This document shows, one piece after another, positions 22,685 through 32,231 of a stretch of 32,457 bases of DNA. A model generated the notes under the pieces. It saw only the letters and a list, made by a program, of their open reading frames with translations. It ran no database searches and was not told the origin of the DNA. Source of the DNA: Rubrivivax sp. (GTDB lineage: Bacteria > Pseudomonadota > Gammaproteobacteria > Burkholderiales > Burkholderiaceae_C). Each line of letters opens with the position of its first letter. The first letter of the stretch is position 1. Both the position numbers and the translations under genes were made by a program. The stretch lies in assembly GCA_027484825.1 (NCBI GenBank), contig JAIXSE010000008.1:1-32457 (forward strand). The letters are read 5' to 3'.

Positions 22685-25600
22685 TTACGACACTACCGCC
22701 TGACCGGCGAGGTTTTGAGCAGTGTATCGAGCGATGAGTCCCAAGAGGTGCTCTTCGTCGTAGGGCTTGCCCAAATAGTCATCAACCCCCAATTGCTGCG
22801 CATAGTCGCGATGCTTTTGCGCGATCCGCGAGGTGATCATGATCACCGGCAGACCCCGCAGACGGGCATCGGCACGCAGGTTGCGGACCAGGTCGAAGCC
22901 GTCCATGCGCGGCATTTCGATGTCGGAGAGCACCACGGCCGGCAGTTCATCGCCGGACAGACGCTCCATCGCATCCAGGCCGTCCTTGGCCAGCAGCACG
23001 CGGTAGCCTTCCCGCTCGAGCATGCGCTGCGTGACGCGGCGCACGGTGAGCGAATCGTCCACCACCATGACCAGCGGCGGCAGCGGCTCGCTTGGCTTCT
23101 CCACCACCACCTGGGCGGCAGCCGTCAGGTCGTGCACACGCTGCTGCGCGGCATGACCGTAACGGTTGGCCAGCGCCACCGGGTTGTAGATCAGGGCCAC
23201 GTCGCCCGAAGCCAGCAAACTGATGCCTGCCAGGCCCGGCACCTGCATCAGCTGCGGGCCCAGGTTCTTGACCACGACTTCCTGGTTGCCCAGGACTTCG
23301 TCCACGTGCAGGGCCAGGCGCTGCTGCGCGCTGTGCACCAGCACCACCGGCAGGGTACGACCCTGGGCAATGCCGCGCTCGCTGGCGTTCATCAGGCCGC
23401 CCAGCCAATAGAAGGGCAACTGCTCGCCGGCCACCTGCATGAAGCCGTCCTGGTAGGCCTTGTCCACCTGGTCGGCGGTCAGGCGCTGCACCGAGAGCAT
23501 CAGGCTGGCAGGCACCGCCACCTTGCGCTCACCGTAACGCAGCACCACCACCTGCGTCAGCGCGGTGGTCAGGGGCACGCGCAGCTCGAAGCTGGCGCCC
23601 TGACCCGGCGTCGAGTCGGTGATGACATAGCCGCCCAGCGTGTTCACTTCGGAGCGGACCACGTCCATACCGACACCGCGGCCGGCCATTTCGGTCAGCG
23701 ATTCAGCGGTGGAGAAGCCCGGCTCATAGATCAGCTCCATGAGCTGCTTGTTGGTCAGCGACTGACCGGGCTGGATCAGGCCCTGGCTCTCACCGCGGGC
23801 ACGGATGCGCTCGAGGTTCAGGCCGGCGCCGTCATCGGTGAAGCGGACCTGAATCTCGTTGCCTTCCTGATGCAGGCTCAGCACGATGCGACCCAGCGGC
23901 GCCTTGCCGGCCGCTTCACGGACGGCGGCAGCTTCAATGCCGTGGACCACGCTGTTGCGCAGCAGATGCTCGAAGGCGCCGGTCAGACGTTCCAGCACGG
24001 AACGGTCCAGTTCCACGCCGCCGCCGCGCACTTCCAGCTGGGCCTGCTTGCCGCTTTCGCGGGCGGCCTGGCGGACCACACGGTGCAGACGTTCACCCAG
24101 GCTGCTGTCGAATTCCACCATCCGGGTGCGCAGCAGGTCGTCCTGCAGTTCACGCGTCAGGCGGGACTGGCCCGCGAGTTCGTCTTCACCGGCCGCCACG
24201 TTGCGCTGCAGACCGCGCTGAACCGTGGCCACGTCGTTGACCGATTCGGCCAGCATCCGGGTCAGTTCCTGGAAGCGGGTGTAGCGGTCGAATTCCAGCG
24301 GGTCGAAGTCCTTGCCGGTGGCCTGTGCGGCTTCCTGGCGGGCGGCGATGCGGGCTTCCGCCTGCAGCTCCAGCTCACGCAACTGGGTGCGCAGACGCTC
24401 CAGGTTGTCGTCCAGGTCGCCCAGCAGGACGCGCATCTGGCCCAGTTCGGATTCCAGACGGGCGCGGCGGATGGCCACTTCGCCGGACAGGGCCGCCATG
24501 CGTTCCAGCAGCACGCCACGCACACGCACTTGCGCGGCAGGGGCGACTGGGGCGCTTTCCATCGGCTGACCCAGGTCGGCCACTTCGCTGAAGTGGGCCC
24601 AGTCGATGTCGATGTCGGCGGGGACCAGCGGTTGGGCGGCAACTGCGGGCACCGGGGCGGGTGCGGGGGCGGCGACCGGAGTAGCGGGCAGCTCGACAGG
24701 CGCTTCGACCGGCACGGCGGCTTCGACTGCCGGTACGGCCTCGGTCGCCACGACGGCATCGGAGCCTTCCACCGGCAGCTCGGCGGCCACGGCGGTGTCG
24801 GTCTCGACGACGGTGGGCACCTCGACGGCCTCCACCACGTCCAGCAGTTCCACCGGCTCGGCCGCAGGCACAGCGACCGGTGCTTCCACCGGTGCGGGAG
24901 CAGCCACCGGGGCGGCCACAGGCGCTGTGACAGGTGCAGGTGCGACCATCGGAGCCGGCACCACCGGCGCGGGATTGCGCCAGTCGCGTTGCAGGTTCTG
25001 GAAGGTGTATTCCAGCGCGTCCGCAGCGTCCTGCAGGTCGGTCACCTGGCCGTGGTCGGCCTGACCGTCGCCCATCAGGCGTTCAATCTGCGATTCGAGG
25101 TTGTGGGCCTGTTCACCCAGGCGCATGGCGCCAGCCAGACGGGCGCCTCCCTTGAAGGTGTGCAGCACCCGCATGCAGGCCGAGGCGCGCGAGGCGTCCT
25201 GCGGCTGCGAGGCCCATTCGCGCAGGCCGGCATGCAGCTGGCGCAGCAGGTCTTCGGCTTCTTCCTCGAAGATCGGCATCAGCTCCGGCTCGATCTGGTC
25301 GGGCAGGCTGAAGTCGAAATCGTCGTCGGCGAATTCGTCGGCGGTCGGCGCGACGGTCGGCGCCGGGGCCAGGTAGGCCGGCACCGGCGATTCGGCCGCA
25401 TGCGAGGCGGTCGAGACTTCGTCCAGCGACATGGCCAGCAGGCCTTCGTCGCTGTCCAGGGCGCCATCAGGCAGCGGTGCACCGGGCTGGAACAGCTGCA
25501 GCTGGGCCAGCACCTCGCCATCGACTTCCTTCAGGAAACCGGCGGCGAATTGATGCAGCAGGCGGCGGATTTCGTCCGAGCCGCGCTGGAACAGCGTCGG

Positions 25601-28600
25601 GTCGGCCACCTCATGGCCTTGCGCGCGGCCCAGTGCATGTTCAAGGGCACGGGCCAGGGTCGACAGGTCGTCGAAGCCGACGGTGGCCGCACTGCCGGCC
25701 AATGCATGGGCCAGCGGCTCGGCATCCTGCGGCAGCGGCGACTGCGGCAGCAGCGCCCATTCGGTCAGTTCCACCTGCAGACGGCGCGAACGCTCATCCG
25801 CCTCATTGAGGAAGATGTTGAACAGCGCAATGCTGATGCGCAGATGACCGATGACCTTGACGCCTTCGTCGCTGTCTTCCGAGGAACCGGTGTCGTCCGG
25901 CAGCTCGGCGTCCACGGCGGTCCCGCCCACCAGGCTCAGCACCGGCGCGGCCGGGGCCACGGGCGCATCCTGCGGGGCGAAGGCCTGCTCGATGATCGGT
26001 TCTTCGGCCGGCGCTTGCGCGTCCACCGACGGGCTGCTCAGCAGCTCGCTGTTCAGGTCCAGATGCAGGTCGACCGATTCGATCGCCGGCTCGGTCGCGG
26101 TGGCGGTCTCGGCGGGGGTCGTCGACGCGTCGGCCGACACGGGCTGGTCCAGGCTGGACAGGTCCAGCAGGTCCAGATCCAGGCTGTCGGCGGTGGCGAT
26201 CGATTCCGCCTGGAGCTCGGGCGCTTCCTCGATGGGCAGCGGCATCGGCTCGGTCGCGGTGACTTCCTCGGTCGCGAGGTCGGTCGGCCAGCCTTCCGGC
26301 ATGTCGAGCAGCGGCGCTTCCTCGGCGGTGGCTACCGGCAGCGTCGGCACGTCCAGCAGCTCGGGCACGGCCGGGGCCACGTCCAGCGACGCGTCGGCGG
26401 ACAGGGCCGGCAGATCCAGGGCGGCGTCGAGCTGCGGCACGTCCTGCGCCGGGGCGGTTGTGTCGGACGGGAAGTCCAGCGACAGGTCCAGCGTCGGTTC
26501 GTCGATGGCGGCCGGCGCCACATCGGCGGTCAGCGGCGGGACGTCCAGGCCCGGCAGTTCCAGCGCGGGCAGGCCTTGGGCCTCCACGGGGCTGGCGGCT
26601 TCCAGGGGGGTGAGCGCAATGTCGTCCAGGGACTCGATGGCGGTGGGCAGCTCAGCCACTTCCACCACCTCGGGCACCTCGGCGACTTCGATCAGGTCGG
26701 GCACTTCCACCAGTTCCGGCACATCGGCCGGCACCACCACCGGGGCAGCGACCGGCGCTGGCGCGGGAGCAGGCGTGGCCACCGGCGCTGCAGAGATCTG
26801 CAGCGGGCTGTAGCGGTTCTCCAGACGCATGGCATCGGCAGCGGCGCGGAACGGGACACTGCTGTAGCCGTGCGGGCGCTTCTCGCCGATGGCGGTCGCC
26901 CAGGCCTGGAAGGCCTCCAGGGCCTCATGGCTCAGGCGCAGCAGGTCGGCGTCGGCCTGCGGATGCTCGGAGAGGCGATGGTTGTAGAGTTGTTCAAAGG
27001 CCCAGCCGGCTTCGCCGAACTCATTGAGCCCCACCATGCGGGAGCTGCCCTTGAGCGTGTGGAAGGCGCGGCGGACGGTGGTCAGCTCTTCGCGGTTGCT
27101 GCTGTCGCGGGCCAGTACGGCCAGCGCGTCGCGGGCGGTGGTGACCACTTCGCCGGCTTCTTCCAGGAAGATTTCCAGCATCTCCTGGTCGACGTCCGCT
27201 TCTTCCTGCGGAATCGGGGCGGATTCGGGCACTGCCGGCGGCGCCACCGGGGCCGAGGCCTCGATGAACTGCTGCAGCGACTCGGCGGCAGCGGTGCTTT
27301 CCTGCCCTTCGCTCAGCAGTTGCTGCTGGGCTTGCTGGGCGGCTTGAGCCAGGTTCAGGTCGTCCGCAGCGCGGGCTTCCTGCGAGATGCGTTCCAGATC
27401 GCGGGCCAGGTCTTCAGCCGGGCGGTCGCCCTGGGCCACCGCGGCGGCCGTGGCCTGCAGCTGGTCGAGCAACTGCGGTGCCGGTGCCGACGCCTGTTCA
27501 GGCGCTTCTTGAGCCGCTTCCGGGAGCGCATGATGTTCGCTCTCGCGACCCACCAGCGACTGCAGCAGGCCGCTGGCATCGTCGAAGCGGAACATGCGCT
27601 TGGCCAGCTGCGGCTGCACGCTGAGCATGTCGATCAGGAAGCCGAGCGCACCGAGGTTGTTGGCCAGGCGGTCGAACTGGGCGCGCGGGCCGGGCAGGCC
27701 TGGGTCCACTTCGGTCTGGGCCAGCTCATCGACCTGGTCGCGCATGCGCAGCGTGGCCTGAGCGGCCTGGGACAGGCCCAGCACGCTGAACACACCCCGC
27801 ATGGTCTGCAGTTGGCTCGGCACCGGGATCAGCAGATCCCGCTTGGTCGGATCGCGGAAATATTCGTCGCACTGGCGCTCGACCTCGGACAGGCTGGCGC
27901 GCAGTTCATGCACCACCGAGCCCAGGGTCTGGCGGTCCGCCACGCGGCGGTACAGCTCTTCCATCCAGGCTTCCAGCGGCTCGGGCGCCTGGCCCTTGGC
28001 CACCGCCTCGATGCGACGGGACAGATTGACCACGCGTTCGGCCTGCTCCGGCTGGTCGAAGGCCTCGTCCTCGAGCGCCGCTTCCAGATAGAGCATCGCC
28101 GTGGCGATTTCCATGGCCAGCGTCGGCTCGGGCGCACGGCCCGAACGCAGCGTGGCCACGACGGCACGGCGCAGCGTGTCGCCCAGGACGTCCCCGCTGG
28201 GGAAGAGCTTTTGCAGCGACTCGGCCACGCCGGCGAATTGTTCGTCCAGGCCGCCCAGGCGGTGGGTCTCGCCTTCGGCGGCGGAGCCCCAGGATTCCTT
28301 GGCGGTGGCAACACGGCGCTTGGCCGCCTGCACCCAGGTCGGGTCGATCTTGCCCAGCGTGTCGTCGCGGTAATCGACGGCAGGGGCTTCGATCAGGCCA
28401 TAGGCCAGTTGCACCGCTTCCAGCCGGGGCGCGGTGCCGGGGGCCGGATGCTTGGCAGCGGCGGCGAAGAACAGCAGGTCCTTGGCCAGACGCTCGGAGG
28501 GGGCCGCATCACGGCCAGCGCGCAGTTGCGCCAGCAGGCGCGATCCGAGCCGCTTGACCAGCGTGTCCACCGGCAGCAGGCCGCGGGACTGGGCTTCGAA

Positions 28601-29284
28601 CTGAGCGGCCGCAAGCAGCCACAGCGTGCGGCCGTGGGGCTGGGTCTGGGTCAGCGCCAGGCCGGCGCACAGGTCGCTCAGCAACTGGCCCTGACCGGGC
28701 GCGGGGGCGCGCATCTGCTTGAGCAGCAGGGCTTCGAACGGAGCCCGCATCTGCTCGGGCGTCAGTGCCCGCACGGCCTTGTCGGCCGGCAGCTCGCGCC
28801 AGCGGAACTCCTGGGTCCACAGGTCGGCCGGATGGATGCGGCCTGCCCCGTTGAGTTCCTGCAAGGTCTGGTAGGCCGGGAACAGCGCCAGCGAGCTGGG
28901 CTGGCCGCCGGCCAGGGTCTTGGCGATGAAGGCCAGCACGGCGAAATCGGCCCGCTCGACCGCTTCAACCTCCGCGACCGACACCAGTGCCGGGTTTTCG
29001 GCCAGGCGGAACAGTGTGGCTTCAGCCGCCCGCAGCAAGTGGGCGGCGGCCGGAAGGCTCACCACCGACAGCACGCCGGCGGCCTGATGCATCTGTTGGG
29101 CCGCTCCCTGCAGCGCCGGGCTGGGCTGGCCTTCGCCGCCCAGAGTGGAAACGCGCGCGTCGGTATCGCGGAGCACTCGGCGCAGGGCCTTGTGCACCGA
29201 TTCCAGCGTGCGACGCAGTTCCTCCTGGACCCAGGCCAAAGGGCTCAGGTCTGCCGGGAACTCGGATTCGCGCGAAAGGTCCAT
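22685..29284 (-). CDS. chpA: Hybrid chemotaxis histidine kinase ChpA/PilL
   Basis: A 2199-residue CheA-type hybrid kinase of the Pil-Chp system controlling type IV pili. In order: an N-terminal FimL/HPT-like helical region; an HPT-like segment with LQTMRGVFSVLGL, lacking His; a canonical HPT with FHTLKGSSRMVGL near residue 743; a long Ala/Pro/Val/Glu-rich linker (about 870-1110); an HPT variant with [14 protein letters not shown] near 1195; and a canonical HPT with LHTFKGGARLAG near 1375. A second low-complexity linker follows. The kinase has HLLRNSVVHGIE near 1778, FTDDGAGLNL, and GRGVGMDVVR near 1873. A CheW-like domain (about 1910-2050) and a C-terminal receiver with VVLSDIEMPRMDGF near 2120 end the protein. 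It starts 95 bp after pilJ. The very long open frame on the opposite strand is a composition shadow. Confidence 0.96.
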   Translation of the reverse strand: MDLSRESEFPADLSPLAWVQEELRRTLESVHKALRRVLRDTDARVSTLGGEGQPSPALQGAAQQMHQAAGVLSVVSLPAAAHLLRAAEATLFRLAENPALVSVAEVEAVERADFAVLAFIAKTLAGGQPSSLALFPAYQTLQELNGAGRIHPADLWTQEFRWRELPADKAVRALTPEQMRAPFEALLLKQMRAPAPGQGQLLSDLCAGLALTQTQPHGRTLWLLAAAQFEAQSRGLLPVDTLVKRLGSRLLAQLRAGRDAAPSERLAKDLLFFAAAAKHPAPGTAPRLEAVQLAYGLIEAPAVDYRDDTLGKIDPTWVQAAKRRVATAKESWGSAAEGETHRLGGLDEQFAGVAESLQKLFPSGDVLGDTLRRAVVATLRSGRAPEPTLAMEIATAMLYLEAALEDEAFDQPEQAERVVNLSRRIEAVAKGQAPEPLEAWMEELYRRVADRQTLGSVVHELRASLSEVERQCDEYFRDPTKRDLLIPVPSQLQTMRGVFSVLGLSQAAQATLRMRDQVDELAQTEVDPGLPGPRAQFDRLANNLGALGFLIDMLSVQPQLAKRMFRFDDASGLLQSLVGRESEHHALPEAAQEAPEQASAPAPQLLDQLQATAAAVAQGDRPAEDLARDLERISQEARAADDLNLAQAAQQAQQQLLSEGQESTAAAESLQQFIEASAPVAPPAVPESAPIPQEEADVDQEMLEIFLEEAGEVVTTARDALAVLARDSSNREELTTVRRAFHTLKGSSRMVGLNEFGEAGWAFEQLYNHRLSEHPQADADLLRLSHEALEAFQAWATAIGEKRPHGYSSVPFRAAADAMRLENRYSPLQISAAPVATPAPAPAPVAAPVVVPADVPELVEVPDLIEVAEVPEVVEVAELPTAIESLDDIALTPLEAASPVEAQGLPALELPGLDVPPLTADVAPAAIDEPTLDLSLDFPSDTTAPAQDVPQLDAALDLPALSADASLDVAPAVPELLDVPTLPVATAEEAPLLDMPEGWPTDLATEEVTATEPMPLPIEEAPELQAESIATADSLDLDLLDLSSLDQPVSADASTTPAETATATEPAIESVDLHLDLNSELLSSPSVDAQAPAEEPIIEQAFAPQDAPVAPAAPVLSLVGGTAVDAELPDDTGSSEDSDEGVKVIGHLRISIALFNIFLNEADERSRRLQVELTEWALLPQSPLPQDAEPLAHALAGSAATVGFDDLSTLARALEHALGRAQGHEVADPTLFQRGSDEIRRLLHQFAAGFLKEVDGEVLAQLQLFQPGAPLPDGALDSDEGLLAMSLDEVSTASHAAESPVPAYLAPAPTVAPTADEFADDDFDFSLPDQIEPELMPIFEEEAEDLLRQLHAGLREWASQPQDASRASACMRVLHTFKGGARLAGAMRLGEQAHNLESQIERLMGDGQADHGQVTDLQDAADALEYTFQNLQRDWRNPAPVVPAPMVAPAPVTAPVAAPVAAPAPVEAPVAVPAAEPVELLDVVEAVEVPTVVETDTAVAAELPVEGSDAVVATEAVPAVEAAVPVEAPVELPATPVAAPAPAPVPAVAAQPLVPADIDIDWAHFSEVADLGQPMESAPVAPAAQVRVRGVLLERMAALSGEVAIRRARLESELGQMRVLLGDLDDNLERLRTQLRELELQAEARIAARQEAAQATGKDFDPLEFDRYTRFQELTRMLAESVNDVATVQRGLQRNVAAGEDELAGQSRLTRELQDDLLRTRMVEFDSSLGERLHRVVRQAARESGKQAQLEVRGGGVELDRSVLERLTGAFEHLLRNSVVHGIEAAAVREAAGKAPLGRIVLSLHQEGNEIQVRFTDDGAGLNLERIRARGESQGLIQPGQSLTNKQLMELIYEPGFSTAESLTEMAGRGVGMDVVRSEVNTLGGYVITDSTPGQGASFELRVPLTTALTQVVVLRYGERKVAVPASLMLSVQRLTADQVDKAYQDGFMQVAGEQLPFYWLGGLMNASERGIAQGRTLPVVLVHSAQQRLALHVDEVLGNQEVVVKNLGPQLMQVPGLAGISLLASGDVALIYNPVALANRYGHAAQQRVHDLTAAAQVVVEKPSEPLPPLVMVVDDSLTVRRVTQRMLEREGYRVLLAKDGLDAMERLSGDELPAVVLSDIEMPRMDGFDLVRNLRADARLRGLPVIMITSRIAQKHRDYAQQLGVDDYLGKPYDEEHLLGLIARYTAQNLAGQAVVS

Positions 29285-29379
29285 GCTCGCTCTTTATTGT
29301 CGCTTTGTAATGGTGGGCGATGTGGTGGTGGGCGCTGCCGTGGCCGTGATCCCTGTATGCCGATGATGGCAGACGGGGG

Positions 29380-31650
29380 TCAGCTGGTCACCTTGAATCG
29401 CGCCACCGACTGCTTCAGCGCTTCCGCCGACCGGGACAGTTCATGCACCATCTGGGCCGTGGAACGCGTACCTTCCGAGGTCTGTTCGGTCACCGCGAAG
29501 ATGTGCTGAATGTTCGCACCCACCTCGTTGGCCGCACGGGCTTCGTTCTGGGCGACGGTCGTGATCTGACCGATCAATTCGTCCAGGCGACGCGACACCG
29601 CGTCGATGTCTTCCAGGGCGCGACCGGCCGCGTCAGACAGCTTGGTACCTTCCACCACCCCCAGCGTGGACCGTTCCATAGCGGCCACGGCGTCGTGCGT
29701 GTCGGTCTGAATGGTCTTCACCAGCGCGGCAATCCGGCGCGTTGCGTCGGCGGAGCGTTCCGCCAGTCGCTGCACTTCTTCCGCCACCACCGAGAAGCCG
29801 CGACCGGCTTCACCGGCGGACGCCGCCTGAATGGCCGCGTTCAGCGCCAGCACGTTGGTCTGTTCGGTAATGTCCGAGATCAGCTCGGTGATCTCGCCAA
29901 TTTCCTGCGACGACTCGCCCAGACGCTTGATCCGCTTGGAGGTTTCCTGGATCTGGTCACGGATCTGGTTCATACCGCCGATGTTGTTCTGCATGGCCTG
30001 CAGACCCTGTTCAGCAGCCATACGAGACTGGCGGGCCACTTCGGCCGTCGTCTGCGCCTGCGTGGACACATCGTTGATTCGGTGGGCCATCTGCAGCACC
30101 GCTTCACCGGTGGCGCGAATCTCGTGCAGCTGTTCGGTCGAGGCGGCCAGCAGTTCGGTCGAGGTCTGGTCGACCTGGGCGGTCGTGTCCGTCACCCGCA
30201 CTGCCGTGGTCTGCACCTGGTGCACCAGGCTGCGCAGCTCTTCCACCGTGTAGTTCACCGAGTCGGCGATCGCGCCGGTGATGTCTTCCGTCACCGTCGC
30301 CTGGTGGGTCAAGTCACCTTCAGCCACCGTCTGCAGTTCGTTCATCAGACGCAGAATGGCGGCCTGGTTGGCGTCGTTGACGCGCTTGGCTTCCTGCTCC
30401 TGCGCCTCGGCTTCGCGACGTTGTTCGTCGGCGAGCTGGGCACGGCGGGCCTGGTCCTTCACGTACAGATTCAGGAAACCGACCGCGCCGCCGATCAGGG
30501 CCAGCAGCGACAGCACCATGCCGGCCACCAGCACCACGCTCAGACCGCCGGCAGCGGCCAGGTCGGACGAGAGCTGGCCCAGGTCCTTACGCAGCACTTC
30601 GCTGTCGTTCAGGATGGCGGTCTGCGCTTCCCGCGAGGACACCAGGCCCTGCAGGTTGGACAGAATGGCGGTGGCCTGGGTGCGGGTCTGGTCGTACTGG
30701 CCCAGCAGCACCTTCAGACGCTCACGCACCTGGGGATCCTTGGCGCCGGTCAGGCGCAGTTCCGGATTGCCGTCCAGCAGGGCCTGGGCGATTTCACGGA
30801 AGGCGTTCAAGTCCTTGCCCAGCAGGAACACGGCCTCGGGGCTCACGCCGTCCTGGGTCAGGAATTCGTTGGCGGACTTACCGATCCGCTGCGTCAGCAT
30901 CACCAGCTGACCGACCGCGGCCACTTCGCCGGTGGAGGCATTGCCCTGGATGGACAGCGAAGCCACGGCTTCGGCGCTTTCCAGCAGGTCGGACGACTGG
31001 CGGTTAATGGCGCGCAGAGCGGCGCCCACCTGCGTCAGCACCTTTTCCTGGGCCAGCATCACTTTGGTGTTCTTGTCGGCAGTCGCCACCATGGGGGCGA
31101 TCTTTTCGAGCAGCGGCTTGACCGAGCCCGGGGCTTCGGCCAGCGTGTCCGAGCCTTCCCGCAGGCCGGCGATCACGCTGGTCAGCACCTGCGAGCTTTC
31201 CTTCATTTCGGGGAAGGCGTTCTTGTTGCCCAGCAGGGCGGTCGAGACCGCCTTGGCCAGACGCTGCGATTCCGTCATCGCCTGACCGGCGGCCGCCACC
31301 TGGTCAGCGGCGCGGTTCGAACCCACCAGGCTCATGGTCACCGTCAGCACGGTGCCCACCAGACCGGCGGCCACCAGGGCCGTCAGCAGGCCGGTGCGGC
31401 GAGGCGGCTGCGGCGGCAGCTTCTTGGGCATGGAGTTCGGCGTTTCCACCGCCGATGCGGTCGGCTGGAAGCCGGCACCGGTTTCCTGGAATTCGGCCGT
31501 GGGCTGGGCGGTCGTGATGATCGAGGGCTGGAAGTCCTGCGATTCATCCGCCACGGCGGCGTTCTCGGTCGAGGGGCCGGTGTCGTCGATGTCGACGTCC
31601 GCCTTGCCCTCGTTTTTGCCCTTGTTCTTGATTTTGTCCAGGAAGCTCAT
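29380..31650 (-). CDS. pilJ: Pilus chemoreceptor PilJ
   Basis: Methyl-accepting transducer of the Pil-Chp system that senses pilus or surface contact. From ATG 31650 it has 756 residues. An approximately 85-residue Pro/Gln/Ala-rich cytoplasmic N-terminus comes first. TM1 (residues 86-110, LLTALVAAGLVGTVLTVTM) and the periplasmic PilJ-type repeats follow (ESQRLAKAVSTALLGNKNAF... and ...LTQRIGKSANEFLTQDG). TM2 lies near 365-395 (SVVLVAGMVLSLLALIGGAV), then a HAMP region (MNELQTVAEGDLTHQATVTEDI). The signalling tip EAGRGFSVVAEEVQRLAERS is near residue 617. GAGGG lies just upstream. GTG 31653 is a possible but less likely start. It lies between pilI and chpA on the same strand. Confidence 0.96.
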   Translation of the reverse strand: MSFLDKIKNKGKNEGKADVDIDDTGPSTENAAVADESQDFQPSIITTAQPTAEFQETGAGFQPTASAVETPNSMPKKLPPQPPRRTGLLTALVAAGLVGTVLTVTMSLVGSNRAADQVAAAGQAMTESQRLAKAVSTALLGNKNAFPEMKESSQVLTSVIAGLREGSDTLAEAPGSVKPLLEKIAPMVATADKNTKVMLAQEKVLTQVGAALRAINRQSSDLLESAEAVASLSIQGNASTGEVAAVGQLVMLTQRIGKSANEFLTQDGVSPEAVFLLGKDLNAFREIAQALLDGNPELRLTGAKDPQVRERLKVLLGQYDQTRTQATAILSNLQGLVSSREAQTAILNDSEVLRKDLGQLSSDLAAAGGLSVVLVAGMVLSLLALIGGAVGFLNLYVKDQARRAQLADEQRREAEAQEQEAKRVNDANQAAILRLMNELQTVAEGDLTHQATVTEDITGAIADSVNYTVEELRSLVHQVQTTAVRVTDTTAQVDQTSTELLAASTEQLHEIRATGEAVLQMAHRINDVSTQAQTTAEVARQSRMAAEQGLQAMQNNIGGMNQIRDQIQETSKRIKRLGESSQEIGEITELISDITEQTNVLALNAAIQAASAGEAGRGFSVVAEEVQRLAERSADATRRIAALVKTIQTDTHDAVAAMERSTLGVVEGTKLSDAAGRALEDIDAVSRRLDELIGQITTVAQNEARAANEVGANIQHIFAVTEQTSEGTRSTAQMVHELSRSAEALKQSVARFKVTS

Positions 31651-31708
31651 CACACCCTCGTTTGGTCTCGTTTCGTCGAAGCGGGCCGGTTCTGGCCGCC
31701 TTCAGGCA

Positions 31709-32227
31709 TCAGTTCAAAACAATGCGCAGGAACTGGGGATGCAGGATCAATGCATCCAGATCCAGCACCTGCCAGCGCCGGCCCTGCCCGTCGCGCATGC
31801 GCATCGGGGCGAAGTCGGGATGGCCGGCCGTGTCCGGCTCGGCCTGAAGCTGTTCGTCGCCGCGCAGGCCGAGGAGCTGGTCCACCAGCAGCGCGCAGTT
31901 GATACCCAGCTCCGGGTTGATCGACACCAACCGATGGGAAGGCGTCAGGGAGGTGGAGCCTCGCAGGCCCAGGAAGGCCGACAGGTCCACCACCGTATGG
32001 AGGCCGCCGCGCAAGTTGGCCACGCCCAGCATCCACGGCTGGGTGTAGGGCACCTGCTGCAGCGGCACAGGCGTGAAGATTTCGCCGGACTGCTTCAGGG
32101 GAAGCAGCAAGCCCAGGCCGGCACACTCCACGGCCAGCCAGTTGGCGGCTTGCGGCGTCTCTCGGGCCGCCTGCATCCGTTGCGCCAGGCGTTGCTGGAG
32201 GTCACGTAGGGCTTGCTTGTTGGCCAT
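31709..32227 (-). CDS. pilI: CheW-like adaptor PilI
   Basis: Adaptor coupling PilJ to the ChpA kinase. The 172-residue single CheW domain protein has GLGLLLPLKQSGEIFTPVPLQ-type text near its start (seen: GLLLPLKQSGEIFTPVPLQ). It then has VPYTQPWMLGVANLRGGLHTVVDLSAFLG, the CheW core, and LLVDQLLGLR and WQVLDLDALI towards the end. Length and order fit PilI. The ATG lies 4 bp after the pilH stop, with no clear ribosome site, which suggests translational coupling. A 58-bp gap separates it from pilJ. Confidence 0.93.
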   Translation of the reverse strand: MANKQALRDLQQRLAQRMQAARETPQAANWLAVECAGLGLLLPLKQSGEIFTPVPLQQVPYTQPWMLGVANLRGGLHTVVDLSAFLGLRGSTSLTPSHRLVSINPELGINCALLVDQLLGLRGDEQLQAEPDTAGHPDFAPMRMRDGQGRRWQVLDLDALILHPQFLRIVLN

Positions 32228-32231
32228 GGTC

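Noticed and set aside
22649-29509. A 2286-codon open frame on the plus strand opposite chpA
   Set aside because: It is antisense to a clear ChpA/PilL kinase. The translated protein is His/Arg/Gly/Gln-rich with no recognisable domain, as expected when a GC-rich gene keeps stops out of one antisense frame.
29443-31902. An 819-codon open frame on the plus strand opposite pilJ
   Set aside because: Same compositional effect: it is antisense to the full PilJ receptor, with His/Gly/Arg/Gln-rich text and no domain, and it overruns the pilI gene.
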